Notes: a model not told the origin generated them from the sequence alone. A stretch of DNA of 64,000 bases from Conexibacter sp. CPCC 205762 (GCF_030646155.1 NZ_JAUTDN010000011.1:1-64000); one strand, 5' to 3'; shown: positions 44,506 to 53,136, counted from the first letter of the stretch. Numbers and translations are program-made.

Positions 44506-45857
44506 CGCGCCGGCGCGGCCGCCGTCGCGTCCTGGAGGACGGCGAGGTTCGCCTGCTGGCGGGCCGCGTCGCGTCTGTCGAGCGCCATCGTCGCGACCCA
44601 GGCGGCGGAGGCGGCGAGGACGGCGGCGGGGCCGGTGTCGAGGCCGCCGGTGCCGGTCAGCAGGGTCGCCAGCACGAGCGGGGCGAACAGCAGGCGCGAC
44701 TGCGCGGCCATGCCGGCCGCCGCGCCGATCGCGACCGCGACCGTCGGCGAGATGTCGAACGCGATCACGGCCAGCGTCGCGAGCGCGACGCCGAGGAATA
44801 TCGCCGGGAAGATCGGGCCGCCGCGGAAGCCGGCGGAGAGCGAGACGGTGTAGGCGAGGCCCTTCGCGACGATCAGCAGCAGGACGATCCCGACCGAGCC
44901 CTCGGCGGTGAGCGTCGCGACCGACGACTGGCCCGAGAACAGCACCTGGCCCGACTCGGCGCCGAGCCAGACCGCCACTTGCGTCAGCAGGCCGATCGCG
45001 AGCGCGCCGCCGAACAGCAGCCCGGCGAGGCCGAGCCGTCTCGGGCCGCGCTCGGCGATCGCGCCGCCGAGCCGCCGCACGACCGCCATCACGAGCGCCG
45101 CCAGCAGGCCGACGACGACCGCGATCGCGAGGTCGCGCAGCTTCGTCCCGTGGTACGCCGGCAGCCCCGGGATCGACAGCTTCTGCGCGTCGATCCCGCC
45201 CCAGTCGCCGACCCCGACGAAGATCGTGTAGCCGATCGCGGCCGCGACGAGGCCCGGCACGAGCGCCGCGATCAGCGCTCTCCCCTTCGCGATGCCGGCC
45301 TCGATCAGCAGCACGCCGGCGACCAGCGGGCCGCCGAACAGCGCCGCGATCGCCGCGAACGAGCCGCCGATCGCGACGACGCCGCGCTCCTCCTCGTTCA
45401 GTCTCACCCACGCGGTCAGCGACAGCCCGACGACCGAGCCGAGCGCGATCAGCGGCGCCTCCGGGCCGAGCACGATCCCGAACGGCAGCGTGCCGAGCGC
45501 GGCGAGCGCGACGCCGAGGCCGAATCTCGGCGGCGTCGGGTTGGCGTTGAGGCCGCCGAGCGGGCTGTGGCCGCCGTCGCCGGGCAGCAGCGTGCGCGCG
45601 AGGTAGACGATCGCGGCGCCGACGAGCGGCAGCCCGATCACGAGGAACCACGGCGCGCTGTCGTAGCCGAGCGCGTCCGGCAGGTCGGTCCAGAGCCACT
45701 CTTCGAGCTGATGGACGAGCGCGAGGAAGCCGACCGCGAGCAGCGCCGCCGGGATGCCGATCAGCGCACCGAGCGCGATCAGCCGCAGATAGGCGCCGCC
45801 GCTGATCGGCGACGCGCCGGCGGGCTCGGCGGGCTCAGGCGGCTCGGATGCGCTCAT
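44502..45857 (-). CDS. ClC-family chloride channel/antiporter
   Basis: 451 residues with many membrane helices. Anion-binding signatures: FGIVLGPEAPLIALGS (the G-x-E-x-P motif with the gating Glu kept), and GFRGGPIFPAIFLG (GxFxP). It probably exchanges chloride (or fluoride/nitrate) against protons, possibly for acid or osmotic stress. The start overlaps the end of the universal stress protein gene upstream by 23 bases, implying joint expression in stress. Confidence 0.87.
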   Translation of the reverse strand: MSASEPPEPAEPAGASPISGGAYLRLIALGALIGIPAALLAVGFLALVHQLEEWLWTDLPDALGYDSAPWFLVIGLPLVGAAIVYLARTLLPGDGGHSPLGGLNANPTPPRFGLGVALAALGTLPFGIVLGPEAPLIALGSVVGLSLTAWVRLNEEERGVVAIGGSFAAIAALFGGPLVAGVLLIEAGIAKGRALIAALVPGLVAAAIGYTIFVGVGDWGGIDAQKLSIPGLPAYHGTKLRDLAIAVVVGLLAALVMAVVRRLGGAIAERGPRRLGLAGLLFGGALAIGLLTQVAVWLGAESGQVLFSGQSSVATLTAEGSVGIVLLLIVAKGLAYTVSLSAGFRGGPIFPAIFLGVALATLAVIAFDISPTVAVAIGAAAGMAAQSRLLFAPLVLATLLTGTGGLDTGPAAVLAASAAWVATMALDRRDAARQQANLAVLQDATAAAPAR

Positions 45858-46359
45858 GCGCCGGCATGCTGCTCGACGGCCGGCGGCGCGTCAAGCGCAC
45901 CACGGAGCGGCGCGTCGGCTGCGGCCGGTCGTCGTGGACGACCAGCACCGGCACCTCGCAGCGGCGGATCATCGCGCGGCTGACCGAGCCGCTGAGCCAG
46001 CGCCGCAGGCGGCCGTGATCGCGCGTGCCGACGACGACGAGGTCGTGGCAGCCGGTCGAGACGCGCTCCAGCAGCGCGCGGCAGACCGGTCTGCGCGAGA
46101 CGAGCGTCGTCACCGGCAGCTCGTCCGGGATCGCCGCGACCGCCTCGGCGAGCCGCGCCAGCGCCTCCCGGTCGAGCCCCTCCACGAGCGCCGCGACGGC
46201 GCTCGCGTCGCCCATCCCGGCGGCGAAGCCGGGCGGCTTCGGGACCGCCGTCAGCAGCGTCAGGCGCGCATGGCCGTCACGGGCCAGCTCGACGGCGCGC
46301 TCCAACGCGCGGTCGCTCGCTGGCGAGCCGTCGACGCCGACGAGGATGTTGCGGAACAT
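45835..46359 (-). CDS. Universal stress protein (UspA family)
   Basis: 174 residues. ILVGVDGSPASDRALERAVELA at the start and the ATP-binding motif VVGTRDHGRLRRWLSGSVSRAMIRRCEVPVLVV (G-x2-G-x9-G-S) near residue 130, so it belongs to the nucleotide-binding class. About 30 extra basic residues at the C-terminus. Precedes and overlaps the ClC gene. Confidence 0.9.
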   Translation of the reverse strand: MFRNILVGVDGSPASDRALERAVELARDGHARLTLLTAVPKPPGFAAGMGDASAVAALVEGLDREALARLAEAVAAIPDELPVTTLVSRRPVCRALLERVSTGCHDLVVVGTRDHGRLRRWLSGSVSRAMIRRCEVPVLVVHDDRPQPTRRSVVRLTRRRPSSSMPAHERIRAA

Positions 46360-46390
46360 GACTGCCGCCCTCTCTCCCTGACCGCCGAAC

Positions 46391-47821
46391 TCATGCGGTC
46401 TCAGCGGCGACCGTAGCGTGCGAAGCGGTCGCCTGTCGAGTCAGTGCCCTGCGCGCGGGGATCAGCAGCGCCAGCAGGCCGGCCGCCAGACCGCCCGCGG
46501 CGCCCATCAGGAAGGCGAGCTTGAAGCCCTGGTCCTCGGGCAGCCCGGTCGCCAGCAGATGGCCCGCGACGATCGACGCCGCGACCTGCGAGCCGATCGA
46601 GGCGCCGATGTTGCGCATGATCGTGTTGACGCCGGTCGCCTCGCCGGTCTCGTGCGCGTCGACCGCCTGCACGATCAGGTTCGGCAGCGCGGCGAAGGCG
46701 GCGCCGACGCCGGCGTTGAGGATGCAGACCCAGAGGATGATCAGCGCGATCGAGGAGTGCGCGAGCGCCATCCCGACGAGCCCGGCGGCGGCGACGAGGC
46801 AGCCGACGACGAGCGGCAGCTTCGAGCCGCTTCTCTCGCCGATCCGCCCGACCAGCGGCGCGACGAGGATCATCATCAGGCCGCCCGGCGCCATCAGCAG
46901 GCCGGCGACGGTCGCGTTGAGGCCGAAGCCGTAGCCGGTCGCCTCCGGCAGCTCGGCCAGCTGCGGCACGAGCACGAACGTGCCGAAGAGGCCGAAGCCG
47001 ACCAGCAGCGTCGACAGGTTGGTCGTCAGCACCGGCCGGCGCGCCATCGTTCTCATGTTGATCAGCGGCTGCTCGTGGCGGCGCTCGAACAGCACGAACA
47101 GCGCGAGCACGACGAGGCCGGCGGCGATCAGGCCGAGCGTCCTGGTCGAGCCCCAGCCCCAGTCGTTGGCGCGCGAGATCCCGATCAGCACGCCGGAGAG
47201 GCCGACGGCGAGGATGCCGGCGCCGGCGAGGTCGAGTCTGCCGGGGGTGCGGACCGGCGACTCGGGCACGAACTTGACGATCGCGATCGTCGAGACGACG
47301 CCCATCGCGGCGGAGAGCCAGAAGATCCAGTGGAAGCCGACCTGGTCGGCGAGCAGGCCGCCGAGCGGCAGGCCGATCGCGCCGCCGATGCCGGCGACGG
47401 CGCCGAGCAGGGCGATGCCGGAGGGGACGCGCTCGCGCGGGAACTCGTCGCGGACGATCCCGAAGGAGAGCGGGAAGACGCCGCCGCCCATGCCCTGCAG
47501 GCCGCGGCCGACGATCATCAGCGTGAGCGAGTCGCCGAAGGCGCAGACGACCGAGCCGACGGCGAAGAGGGCGAGCGAGACGGCGAGGTAGCGCTCCTTG
47601 CCGAACATGTCGCCGAGGCGGCCGAAGATCGGCGTCGCGATCGAGGCGACGAGGAAGTAGGCGGTGACGAGCCAGGTGACGTCGCTGGAGGAGACGCCGA
47701 GGTCGTGCTGCATGTCGCCGAGCGCGGGGATGACGGTCGTCTGCGCGAGCGCGAACGCGAGCGCGCCGATCGCGAGGATCGAGAGCGTGCGCTGGTGGGA
47801 CTGGCGGGGAGGTGCGGTCAT
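46391..47821 (-). CDS. MFS multidrug exporter, DHA2 family
   Basis: 476 residues, about 14 membrane helices. TVIPALGDMQHDLGVSSSDVTWLVTAYFL and GRLGDMFGKERYLAVSL (motif A), GGAIGLPLGGLLADQVGFHWIFWL (motif C). Probably exports a drug or toxic metabolite. Divergent from a TetR regulator across two 16-bp palindromes. The ATG is at 47821. Confidence 0.88.
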   Translation of the reverse strand: MTAPPRQSHQRTLSILAIGALAFALAQTTVIPALGDMQHDLGVSSSDVTWLVTAYFLVASIATPIFGRLGDMFGKERYLAVSLALFAVGSVVCAFGDSLTLMIVGRGLQGMGGGVFPLSFGIVRDEFPRERVPSGIALLGAVAGIGGAIGLPLGGLLADQVGFHWIFWLSAAMGVVSTIAIVKFVPESPVRTPGRLDLAGAGILAVGLSGVLIGISRANDWGWGSTRTLGLIAAGLVVLALFVLFERRHEQPLINMRTMARRPVLTTNLSTLLVGFGLFGTFVLVPQLAELPEATGYGFGLNATVAGLLMAPGGLMMILVAPLVGRIGERSGSKLPLVVGCLVAAAGLVGMALAHSSIALIILWVCILNAGVGAAFAALPNLIVQAVDAHETGEATGVNTIMRNIGASIGSQVAASIVAGHLLATGLPEDQGFKLAFLMGAAGGLAAGLLALLIPARRALTRQATASHATVAAETA

Positions 47822-47851
47822 GGAGAGGAGCGGTGAGGTCGGGGCCTTTAG

Positions 47852-47908
47852 CGGAGGGAACCCTCCGTATCGCAGACCACAGTAGCACCAAACGGAGGGA
47901 TCCCTCCG
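47852..47908. promoter_or_regulatory. Two TetR operator palindromes
   Basis: Site 1 at 47852-47867 is CGGAGGGAACCCTCCG (7-2-7). Site 2 at 47893-47908 is CGGAGGGATCCCTCCG, a perfect 16-mer palindrome. Their centres are 41 bp apart, and they flank the promoter gap between the divergent MFS (47821) and TetR (47927) starts. Confidence 0.75.
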
Positions 47909-47926
47909 GTATATCCTGTGCGGAGC

Positions 47927-48505
47927 ATGCCGACGCCCTCCCCCTCACGCGCCCCGCGGCGCGACGCCCAGCGCAACCGCGCGCACCTGATCGCGGTCGC
48001 GACCGACGCCTTCCGCGAGCAGGGGCTGACGATCGGCGTCGACGAGATCGCGCGCCGCGCAGGGGTCGGCATCGCGACCCTCTACCGCCACTTCCCGACC
48101 AAGGGCGACCTCGTCGTCGCCGTCTCGGCGACGCTGCTGGAGACGCTCCTCCCGGTCCGCGACGAGATCCTCGCCAGCGCGCCGGCCGAGACCGCGCTGG
48201 CGCGCTTCCTGCAGGCCGCGCTCGCCTCGCAGGAGGCCAACCGCGGCCTCGTCGAGGCGCTCGCCCACCAGCTCGACCCGGAGATCCGCGGGCGGCTGAG
48301 AGCGATGATGCTGGAGCTGCTGGAGCCGCTCGTCGCGCACGCCCACGCGAGCGGCGAGCTGCATCCCTCGCTCGACGCGGAGGACCTCGTGATCGCCAAC
48401 CGCATGCTCGGCGCGGCCGCGACCCCCGACGTCCCCCGCTCCCCCGAGCGCTACCTCGCGCTGCTGCTCGCCGGCCTGCGCGCGGGCGCGCCCGACGCGA
48501 GCTGA
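47927..48505 (+). CDS. TetR-family regulator of the divergent MFS exporter
   Basis: 192 residues. The N-terminal HTH is RDAQRNRAHLIAVATDAFREQGLTIGVDEIARRAGVGIATLYRHFPTKGDL; the C-terminal ligand domain ends ERYLALLLAGLRAGA. ATG 47927 fits better than a GTG three codons up. Two identical-arm palindromes lie before it. Probably represses itself and the exporter. Confidence 0.88.
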   Translation: MPTPSPSRAPRRDAQRNRAHLIAVATDAFREQGLTIGVDEIARRAGVGIATLYRHFPTKGDLVVAVSATLLETLLPVRDEILASAPAETALARFLQAALASQEANRGLVEALAHQLDPEIRGRLRAMMLELLEPLVAHAHASGELHPSLDAEDLVIANRMLGAAATPDVPRSPERYLALLLAGLRAGAPDAS

Positions 48506-48509
48506 GCAC

Positions 48510-48728
48510 TCACCACTTCAGCTCTATCTCCAGCTCGCGCTCGTCGCTCTCGATCTCCAGCTCGACCTTCAGCTGGACCTCGTCGGGGACCTTCACCTTG
48601 AAGCGCATTCCGCCGCGCTCGAACTCGACCTCGTTGTGGCGGGCGAGCATGTCGGCGAGCGTCCGCAGGCGCTCGGCGACCTGCTCGCGTCTCAGCGTCT
48701 CCTTGATCTCGGCCTCGAAGATCTCCAT
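48510..48728 (-). CDS. Amphi-Trp domain protein
   Basis: 72 residues, MEIFEAEIKETLRREQVAERLRTLADMLARHNEVEF then an amphipathic strand ending ELEIELKW. The helical start, central EFERGGMRFKVKVP and terminal acidic/aromatic strand match the small amphi-Trp family, whose function is unknown. AAGGAG stands 5 bases before the ATG. The start overlaps the stop of the lipid kinase-like gene (TGATG), so the two are coupled. Confidence 0.75.
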   Translation of the reverse strand: MEIFEAEIKETLRREQVAERLRTLADMLARHNEVEFERGGMRFKVKVPDEVQLKVELEIESDERELEIELKW

Positions 48729-50005
48729 CACCGCTCCTTGCCTGTTCGTGCGATCCGCACGAGCGCGCGGACGCTGTCGATGAACCCGTCCGGCAGCGCC
48801 GCGGAGGGCGAGGCGCCGGGATGGCCGCCGGCGATCCGCACCCGCAGCACGCCGGCGCGAATGCGGAAGCGCAACGGCGGCGCCAGTCTCGCAGCCTCGC
48901 CGTCGATCCCTGCTACCACCGTGTGATCGGCGTCGACGTCGAACTCCGGCGCCGTCCAGCCGCGCCACGGGCGCTGCGGCAGCAGCCCGCGGCGGCCGCC
49001 GCCGATCGAGGAGCCGAGCACGGTCACGCCGAGCCGGCCGTCGTCGATCCGCGGGCGCGTGCCGGAGCCGATCGCGCGGCCGAGACGGTAGCGGTTGTTG
49101 GAGACGAGGATCGCGGCGCCGGCGCGGTGCTCGTGGCCGCCGGGGCCGCGCCAGCGCAGGTCGGGGCCGTCGCCGTCGGGGCCGAGCGCCTCCGGCAGCG
49201 TCCCCAGCAGCGTGCGCAGCTTCGCCTCGCGGTAGCCGGGCTGCTGGACCGCCTCGGCGTAGAGGCCGAGCGAGACGTTGTTGACGAAGACGCGGCCGTT
49301 GACCTCGGCCAGGTCGACGCGCCGCTCGCCGCCGGCGACGAACGCGTCGAGCGCGCCGACGACGTCGTCGCGGTCGACGCCGAGGTCGAGCGCGAAGTGG
49401 TTGCGCGTGCCCGCCGGGATGCAGGCGTACGGCAGCTCGTGCTCGGCCGCGACCGCCGCGACGATCGCCTGCGAGCCGTCGCCGCCGGCCATCGCGAGCC
49501 CGTCGGCGCCGGCGGCGACCGCGTCGCGCACGAGCGTCTCCAGATCGGCGCCGCGTCTCAGCTCGATCGGCTCGATCCCACGGGCGCGCGCCTCCTCGGC
49601 GAGCCTGAACCGCTCCGCCTTGCCGTCGCCCGACTGCGGGTTGTAGAACAGCACCGGCCTGCGCGGCGGCGCTCTGCCCGGCAGGCGCACGTGGACGTGG
49701 AAGGCGACCCGCATCAGCGCGACGGCCGCGATCACGGCGCCGATCGAGAGCAGCTCCGCCAGCAGCCGCTCGCGCGTCAGCAGCAGCAATGCCAGCGCGA
49801 CCGCGGCGACGCCGAGCCCCAGCCCCGCGACGCGCACGGCGCCGGTCCGCAGCGCGCCGTGCCAGGCGGCCGTGACCGCGACGAGCAGGCAGGCGATCAG
49901 GATCAGCCCGCGCGGGAAGGCGAGCACGGCGTTGACGAGCGCCAGCGCCAGCCCCGCGCCGCCGAGCGCGAGCGCGCCGATCGCGGCGAGCCGTCGCCTG
50001 CTCAC
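48728..50005 (-). CDS. Diacylglycerol-kinase-like lipid kinase with N-terminal membrane helices
   Basis: 425 residues. Residues 1-110 hold about four hydrophobic helices. The DAGK catalytic domain follows: PVLFYNPQSGDGKAERF, the nucleotide loop GLAMAGGDGSQAIVAAVA, YACIPAGTRNHFALDLG and VNGRVFVNNVSLGLYAE. It should phosphorylate a lipid at the membrane. GTG start at 50005 with GGAG upstream. The divergent gene, starting 14 bases away, encodes a PAP2-type lipid phosphatase, the opposite activity. Confidence 0.88.
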   Translation of the reverse strand: MSRRRLAAIGALALGGAGLALALVNAVLAFPRGLILIACLLVAVTAAWHGALRTGAVRVAGLGLGVAAVALALLLLTRERLLAELLSIGAVIAAVALMRVAFHVHVRLPGRAPPRRPVLFYNPQSGDGKAERFRLAEEARARGIEPIELRRGADLETLVRDAVAAGADGLAMAGGDGSQAIVAAVAAEHELPYACIPAGTRNHFALDLGVDRDDVVGALDAFVAGGERRVDLAEVNGRVFVNNVSLGLYAEAVQQPGYREAKLRTLLGTLPEALGPDGDGPDLRWRGPGGHEHRAGAAILVSNNRYRLGRAIGSGTRPRIDDGRLGVTVLGSSIGGGRRGLLPQRPWRGWTAPEFDVDADHTVVAGIDGEAARLAPPLRFRIRAGVLRVRIAGGHPGASPSAALPDGFIDSVRALVRIARTGKER

Positions 50006-50019
50006 GCGATCATCTCCGC

Positions 50020-50655
50020 GTGGCCAGCGAGACCGATCCCGACACACCGCGCGCAGCCGCGGCCGGCGCGCCGCACGCGCCCGGCACCGACCCGCCGGGC
50101 GCGCCCGCCGAGCGCGGCGGCTGGCTCGCCGACGCCGAGCGGCTCGACGTCGCGCTCTACGCGGCGGTCGCGCGCACGCCGACGCCGGCGCTCGACAGGG
50201 CGATGGCGAAGCTGTCTCATGCCGCCGACTATTCCCGCATCTCGCTCGCGGCTGCCGCACTGCTCGCGACGGCGGGCGGTCCGCGGGGCCGCCGCGCCGC
50301 CGTCCACGGCCTCGCCGCGATCGCCGTCACGAGCACCGTCGTGAACCAGGGGATGAAGCGGCTCGGCCGCCGCCGGCCCGATCGCGCCAGGCTGCACGTG
50401 CCCGAGGCGCGGCACGTGCCGATGCCGGACTCGACCTCCTTCCCCTCCGGCCACGCCGCCGCCGCGTTCGCCTTCGCGACCGGGGTCGGCCACGTGCTGC
50501 CCGGCGCCGCCGTGCCGCTGCGCGGGCTCGCCGCCGCCGTCGCCTGGTCGCGCATCCACACCGGCGTCCACTACCCCGGCGACGTCGCCGTCGGCGCGCT
50601 CACCGGCACCGTGCTCGCCCAGCTCACCGCCCAGCTGCTCGAGCGGCGATTCTGA
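50020..50655 (+). CDS. PAP2-family phosphatase
   Basis: 211 residues. The three-part phosphatase signature is complete: KRLGRRRPDR, PSGHAAAAFAFA and SRIHTGVHYPGDV. A Pro/Ala-rich N-terminus precedes the helices. It dephosphorylates lipid phosphates (phosphatidic acid or prenyl diphosphates) at the membrane. GTG at 50020 is the most upstream start available, with no ribosome site, so a leaderless transcript is possible. Confidence 0.88.
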   Translation: MASETDPDTPRAAAAGAPHAPGTDPPGAPAERGGWLADAERLDVALYAAVARTPTPALDRAMAKLSHAADYSRISLAAAALLATAGGPRGRRAAVHGLAAIAVTSTVVNQGMKRLGRRRPDRARLHVPEARHVPMPDSTSFPSGHAAAAFAFATGVGHVLPGAAVPLRGLAAAVAWSRIHTGVHYPGDVAVGALTGTVLAQLTAQLLERRF

Positions 50656-50736
50656 CCGCCTTCCAACCGGGCGCTCGCCCGGTTTGCGGTAGAACAGCGT
50701 CTGGAAGCGGTGCAACCCGCCGAAAGGGGGGCCGTC

Positions 50737-51450
50737 ATGAGCCGACTCGCCGCAATCCACACCGCCGCGCCGGCGATCGCGGAGCCGATCTCGCTCGCGC
50801 TCGCCGACGACAGCTTCCTCGTGCGCGAGGCGGTCGCGCACGTGCTCGCCGCGAGCGACGGCGTCGAGGTCGTCGCCGTCTGCCGTGACCGCGCCGCGCT
50901 GCTGGCGGCGGTCGCGCGCGAACGGCCGGCGGTCGTCGTGACCGGCAGCCTGCCATCGTCGCGCGAGCGGCCGCAGCCGATCGCGGAGGAGCTGCGCCGG
51001 CGCCATCCCGCGATCGGCGTCGTCGAGCTGAGCGGCAGCGGCGAGCCGCGCTTCGGCGTCGAGCTGCTCGCCGACGGCTCCGGCGGCCGCGCCTTCCTGC
51101 TGAAGGAGCGGCTGCAGGACAGCCGCCAGCTGCTGGCCGCGATCGAGGTCGTCGCGCATGGCGGCGCCTACGTCGACGCCTGCGTGATCGAGCGGATGCG
51201 CGCCGCGCGGCGGCGCGCCGACAACTCCCCGCTGGCGGAGCTGTCGCCGCGCGAGCGCGAGGTGCTGGCGCAGATCGCGACCGGCAAGTCGAACGCGTGC
51301 ATCGCCGCCGAGCTGGTGCTGACCAAGCGCGCCGTCGAGAAGCACATCAACGCGATCTTCCTGAAGCTCGGCCTCAGCTACGAGACCGACGTCAGCCGGC
51401 GCGTGATGGCGACGCTGATCCACCAGGCGGCGACGCGCGAGCTGCCCTGA
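50737..51450 (+). CDS. LuxR-type response regulator with degenerate receiver
   Basis: 237 residues. The receiver keeps the acidic pair (LALADDSFLVREAV) and a Lys (FLLKERLQD), but the strand that should carry the phospho-Asp reads RPAVVVTGSLP, so the acceptor is missing. The C-terminal HTH is normal: LSPREREVLAQIATGKSNACIAAELVLTKRAVEKHINAIFLKLGL. It is likely controlled by something other than phosphorylation. ATG 50737 follows AAAGGGGG. Confidence 0.85.
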   Translation: MSRLAAIHTAAPAIAEPISLALADDSFLVREAVAHVLAASDGVEVVAVCRDRAALLAAVARERPAVVVTGSLPSSRERPQPIAEELRRRHPAIGVVELSGSGEPRFGVELLADGSGGRAFLLKERLQDSRQLLAAIEVVAHGGAYVDACVIERMRAARRRADNSPLAELSPREREVLAQIATGKSNACIAAELVLTKRAVEKHINAIFLKLGLSYETDVSRRVMATLIHQAATRELP

Positions 51451-51503
51451 GCGCCGGTGCGGGCGCGACGGCGTCCCCAGCCCGCCGCGCCCGCAGTCTG
51501 CCG

Positions 51504-51725
51504 TCACGGGCCCAGCAGCCGCGCCTTCTGGGCCGCGAACTCCTCGTCGGTGAGCACACCCTGGTCGCGCAGCTGGCCGAGCTGCTGCAGCTGCGTGATC
51601 GTGTCGTCGTTCGCAGTCTCACGCTGCTGCGTGCTGCCGCGGCTCTTGCCGGCGAGGTAGGCGCCACCGCCGACCGCAGCGGCGCACAGCAGTGGGCGAC
51701 GACGGCGCATCAACGGCATCTTCAC
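51504..51725 (-). CDS. Small SHOCT-domain protein
   Basis: About 73 residues. A hydrophobic N-terminal segment (PLLCAAAVGGGAYLAG) is followed by the SHOCT motif LQQLGQLRDQGVLTDEEFAAQKARLLG. GTG 51725 overlaps the upstream stop (GTGA), while an ATG two codons later has GGAGG at a good distance; either may be used. SHOCT modules usually mediate oligomerisation or membrane association. Confidence 0.8.
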   Translation of the reverse strand: MKMPLMRRRRPLLCAAAVGGGAYLAGKSRGSTQQRETANDDTITQLQQLGQLRDQGVLTDEEFAAQKARLLGP

Positions 51726-52072
51726 GCCTCCTCTGCGGCCTCGAGCGCGAGTCCGAGCGCGACCATCACCTCGGGCGCCGCGGCGATCACGCGCGGCCCA
51801 CCGACCTGCGGCGCGACCGCGCGCAGCGTGCCGAGGATGTCTTCCGGCGTGGCGCCGTCGCGCAACGCGTTGGCGACCTGCCAGGCGTAGGAGGCCGGCG
51901 GCGCGTCGAGCGCGATCAGCGCCGCGATCTTGACGAGCGCGAAGGTGCGCGCGTCGAGCCCAGTCCGCTCCTGCTGCGCCTCGCGCAGGCCGACGGCGGT
52001 CTCGAGCACGTCGAGGTCGCCGATCGCAAGCGAGCGCAGCGTCGACTCGGTGTCTGATGCGACCGCGGACAT
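51722..52072 (-). CDS. Carboxymuconolactone-decarboxylase-like (AhpD-fold) protein
   Basis: 116 residues: TGLDARTFALVKIAALIALDAPPASYAWQVANALRDGATPEDILGTLRAVAPQVGGPRVIAAAPEVMVALG, an AhpD-fold helical domain. The CxxC redox pair of AhpD is absent (no Cys), so it is neither a peroxidase partner nor obviously a decarboxylase. Coupled to the SHOCT gene by GTGA and preceded within one base by the DUF7144-like gene. Confidence 0.72.
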   Translation of the reverse strand: MSAVASDTESTLRSLAIGDLDVLETAVGLREAQQERTGLDARTFALVKIAALIALDAPPASYAWQVANALRDGATPEDILGTLRAVAPQVGGPRVIAAAPEVMVALGLALEAAEEA

Positions 52073-52073
52073 C

Positions 52074-52516
52074 TCAAGCCTCCTCGTCGGCGTGGCCGCC
52101 GTGGACGGCGAGGCCGTAGATGATCATCACGTCGAGCGAGAACAGCGCGAGCGACAGGAACGGGTAGGCGGGGATCATCAGCAGCTGGGCGATCGCGTTG
52201 AGGCCGGCGAAGGCGACGCCGGCCCAGGTCGCGAGCGTGTTGCGCGCCCACACGCCGAAGGCGACGAGCATCTGCACCGCGCCGGTCAGCGTGACGATCC
52301 AGCCCCACGTGTTGAGGTCGCTGAAGATGTACTTCGCGTCCCCGACGAAGAAGGTCGAGTCGCTGATCGCGCCGATGCCGTAGATGATGTTCAGGACCGC
52401 GACGACCATCAGCATCGTGCCGCAGAAGACGACCCAGCCGCCGACGTGCGACCTCGTCGCCGTGTAGCTGGACTGGCCGGAGGCGGGGATCCCCCGCCGG
52501 AAGCATGCGCGCTCAT
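52074..52516 (-). CDS. DUF7144-like membrane protein with an apparent frameshift near its start
   Basis: The conserved part (SYTATRSHVGGWVVFCGTMLMVVAVLNIIYGIGAI to the stop) has about four membrane helices and looks like the DUF7144 family. It has no ATG, GTG or TTG in its own frame after 52610. The only start with a good ribosome site (GAGGAG, then ATG 52516) is in another frame: MSAHASGGG then out of frame. Adding one base to the G5 run at 52491-52495, or a -1 slip there, joins them as MSAHASGGGIPASGQSSY. The run lies in a hairpin GGCGGGG-GAT-CCCCGCC (52482-52498). So either a point deletion, a sequence error at the hairpin, or recoding. Confidence 0.65.
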
Positions 52517-52647
52517 CACCGTCTCCTCGTATCGGGGATCGCTGACACCGTCGCAACGGCGCGACGCGCCGCCAAGGATGCGGCCACCACAGGCGCTGAG
52601 GTGCGTGCACCCGTGCGCGGGCGCGCGCCGCGCACGATCATCGGGCG

Positions 52648-53136
52648 ATGGTCCGCTCGTTCGTCGTCGCCGTCGCCAGGCCGCCGCTGAGCCTCGCTCG
52701 CAGGAGCGCCGCCGACGCGGTCCGCCCGCCGCTGGAGGCCGTTCAGCGCCGGGCCGCCGCGACCGCGCTCGAGCTGCTCGACGCACTGCTCGCCTCGCGC
52801 CTCGCCGAGGAGGCGGCGCGCCGGATCGTCACCAGCGAGGTCGCCGAGCAGGCGGTCTCCGGCGCCTTCGAAGGGCCGCTCGTCGACGCCGTCACCAGAC
52901 GGCTGCTGGAGAGCGAGGAGCTGTGGCTGCTCGTGCAGGAGGTCGCGACGAGCCCGGCCGTCACCGCGGCGATCTCACGCCAGGGCGCGAGCTTCGCCGA
53001 CGAGGTCGCCGACGAGGTGCGCGAGCAGAGCCAGCAGGCCGACGCCTGGCTGGAGCGGACGGCGCGGCGGATGCTGCGGCGGTCGCCGGCCGGCCCGCCG
53101 GCGCCGGCGACGCCGCTCGGCGTCGGCCCGGCGTGA
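52648..53136 (+). CDS. Hypothetical protein upstream of RDD gene
   Basis: 162 residues, Ala/Glu/Arg-rich and predicted helical, with no signal peptide: VRPPLEAVQRRAAATALELLDALLASRLAEEAARRIVTSEV and RRLLESEELWLLVQEVATSPAVTAAISRQGASFADEVADEVREQSQQADAWLERTARRML. The family was not recognised. The GTGA overlap with the RDD gene implies the two proteins work together, perhaps with this one as the cytoplasmic partner of that membrane domain. Confidence 0.7.
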   Translation: MVRSFVVAVARPPLSLARRSAADAVRPPLEAVQRRAAATALELLDALLASRLAEEAARRIVTSEVAEQAVSGAFEGPLVDAVTRRLLESEELWLLVQEVATSPAVTAAISRQGASFADEVADEVREQSQQADAWLERTARRMLRRSPAGPPAPATPLGVGPA

